64,000 nt of DNA, taken from Calliopsis andreniformis (lineage: Eukaryota; Arthropoda; Insecta; Hymenoptera; Andrenidae). The DNA lies in assembly GCF_051401765.1 (NCBI RefSeq), contig NW_027480422.1, positions 25,004,001 through 25,068,000 of the forward strand, given 5' to 3'. Shown here piece by piece: positions 63,376 to 64,000 of the stretch (position 1 is its first letter; each line of letters starts with the position of its first letter). Under the pieces are notes generated by a model, which saw nothing but the letters and a program-made list of their open reading frames with translations, was not told the DNA's origin and made no database searches. Made by a program: the position numbers and the translations under genes.

Positions 63376-64000
63376 GAAAGCAACTCCAGACGCATAAAAT
63401 ACAATATAAATACAACAGTTTTTCCACGGTATAATACGAATAATTGCAACCAGTATGAAAGTTATGGTCACTTCAAAGTTCCGGGCAACCTAGGCTTCAC
63501 TCTAGAGCGTTGCAACACCAGATCGAATAGCTAGGACCTTAGAAGTCAACGCCAGAAGCACAAAATAAAATAAAAATACAACAGCTTTCCATCGTATAAC
63601 AGGAATAATTACATCCAGTGTGAAAGTAATGGGCATTTCTACGTTCCGTGCATCCTAGGCTTCACTCTAGGGCGTTGGTCCACCAGGTCGAATAGTTAGG
63701 GCCTTAGAAAACAACTCCAGACGCATAAAATACAATATAAATACAACAGTTTTTCCACGGTATAAAACGAATAATTGCAACCAGTATGAAAGTTATGGTC
63801 ATTTCTACGTTCCGGGCAACCTAGGCTTCACCCTAGGGCGTTGGTCCACCAGATCGAATAGTTATGTCCTTAGAAGTCAACGCTGGAAGCATAAAATACG
63901 ATATATGTACAAGAGCTTTTCCATCGTATCAAACGAATAAGTGCAACAAGTGTGAAAGCAATGGCCATTTCTACGTTCCGGGCATCCTAGACTTAACTCT
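63376..64000. repeat. Block B, copy B4 (cut by window end)
   Basis: Matches 37,314-37,938 at +26,062 bp (157 monomers), including CGGTATAATACGAATAATTG, ACTTCAAAGTTCCGGG and GTTGGTCCACCAG before ATGTCCTTAGAAG. It also has the CAACAGCTTTCCATC deletion form otherwise seen only near 46,654, so it combines B1-like and B3-like features. It runs off the window. Confidence 0.85.

Larger units (their letters stand above)
1..64000. repeat. Tandem satellite DNA array, ~166-bp monomer, whole window
   Basis: Landmarks such as CCATCGTATAA, CCGGGCAACCTAGG and GGGCGTTGCTCCACC recur every 166 bp from first to last base. The AT of CCATCGTAT and its variants falls at 29, 195, 361, 527, 692, 858 and 1024, giving steps of 166, 166, 166, 165, 166, 166. 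Every longer offset I measured is close to a whole number of 166-bp units. All monomers read in the same direction; I saw no inverted segment and no non-satellite insertion. This is seen directly. That it is heterochromatic or centromeric is inferred from array size, monomer length and higher-order structure. The family is not one I recognise. No gene is supported anywhere in the window. Confidence 0.98.

Noticed and set aside
1..64000. CRISPR-like or phage/plasmid repeat array
   Set aside because: There are no unique spacers between short repeats; the full 166 bp is repeated, and no associated genes exist.
1..64000. LTR or LINE remnants with the satellite as an internal tandem region
   Set aside because: No long open frame, no terminal repeats, poly(A) tail, primer-binding site or target-site duplication was seen at any block boundary.

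Overview
The whole 64 kb window is one uninterrupted, head-to-tail satellite DNA array. The monomer is about 166 bp (occasionally 165 or 168), which gives roughly 385 tandem copies, all in the same orientation. I see no protein-coding gene, RNA gene, transposon, CRISPR array or unique-sequence island. A hand-written consensus monomer is about 42% GC. It has a GC-richer half (CCGGGCAACCTAGG ... CTAGGGCGTTGCTCCACC ... TTAGGGCCTAA ... CAACGCC) and an AT-rich half (GCATAAAATACAATATAAAT ... GTTTTTCCATCGTATAA ... AATAATTGCAACCAGTGTG). This organisation points to a eukaryotic heterochromatic, probably (peri)centromeric, array. I do not recognise the satellite family and cannot name the organism.

The array is not a simple repeat. 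Monomers have diverged into many variants, and blocks of variants are copied as higher-order repeats (HORs) whose copies are nearly identical. Layout: A block (18-mer, 2,985 bp) at 1-2985 and again at 2986-5699. A diverged 18-20-mer pair ('d') fills 5.7-11.8 kb. A+d together form a tandem duplication of about 8.1-8.3 kb (about 3.54-11.83 kb and 11.84-19.93 kb). A mosaic follows at 19.9-26.6 kb. Block C (26.6-36.9 kb) shows 9-, 13-, 18- and 24-monomer offsets. Block B (36.9-40.3 kb) is followed by A again (40.3-41.9 kb), then B with a clean 1,496-bp tandem duplication (42.7-45.7 kb), then B and A again (46.1-50.4 kb). The last part is a G segment shared with 22.2-23.6 kb, then three copies of an E HOR (24-26 monomers, 3,983/4,315 bp) at 51.7-63.4 kb. 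At about 63,375 the array re-enters block B, suggesting a super-repeat of about 26 kb.

There are no genes working together here. The biology is satellite evolution: repeated unequal exchange or conversion copying multi-monomer blocks, and possibly a chromatin role. The monomer length matches a chromatosome (nucleosome plus linker histone, about 166 bp). Nearly every monomer carries short dyad symmetries that could form hairpins, and I found no canonical CENP-B box. Short open reading frames (60-103 codons) recur on both strands, but they are by-products of the repeat: 166 is not a multiple of 3, so the frame shifts every monomer.

Block boundaries were placed by eye from diagnostic variants and are good to about +/-50 bp. 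Offsets between copies were counted from exact landmarks.
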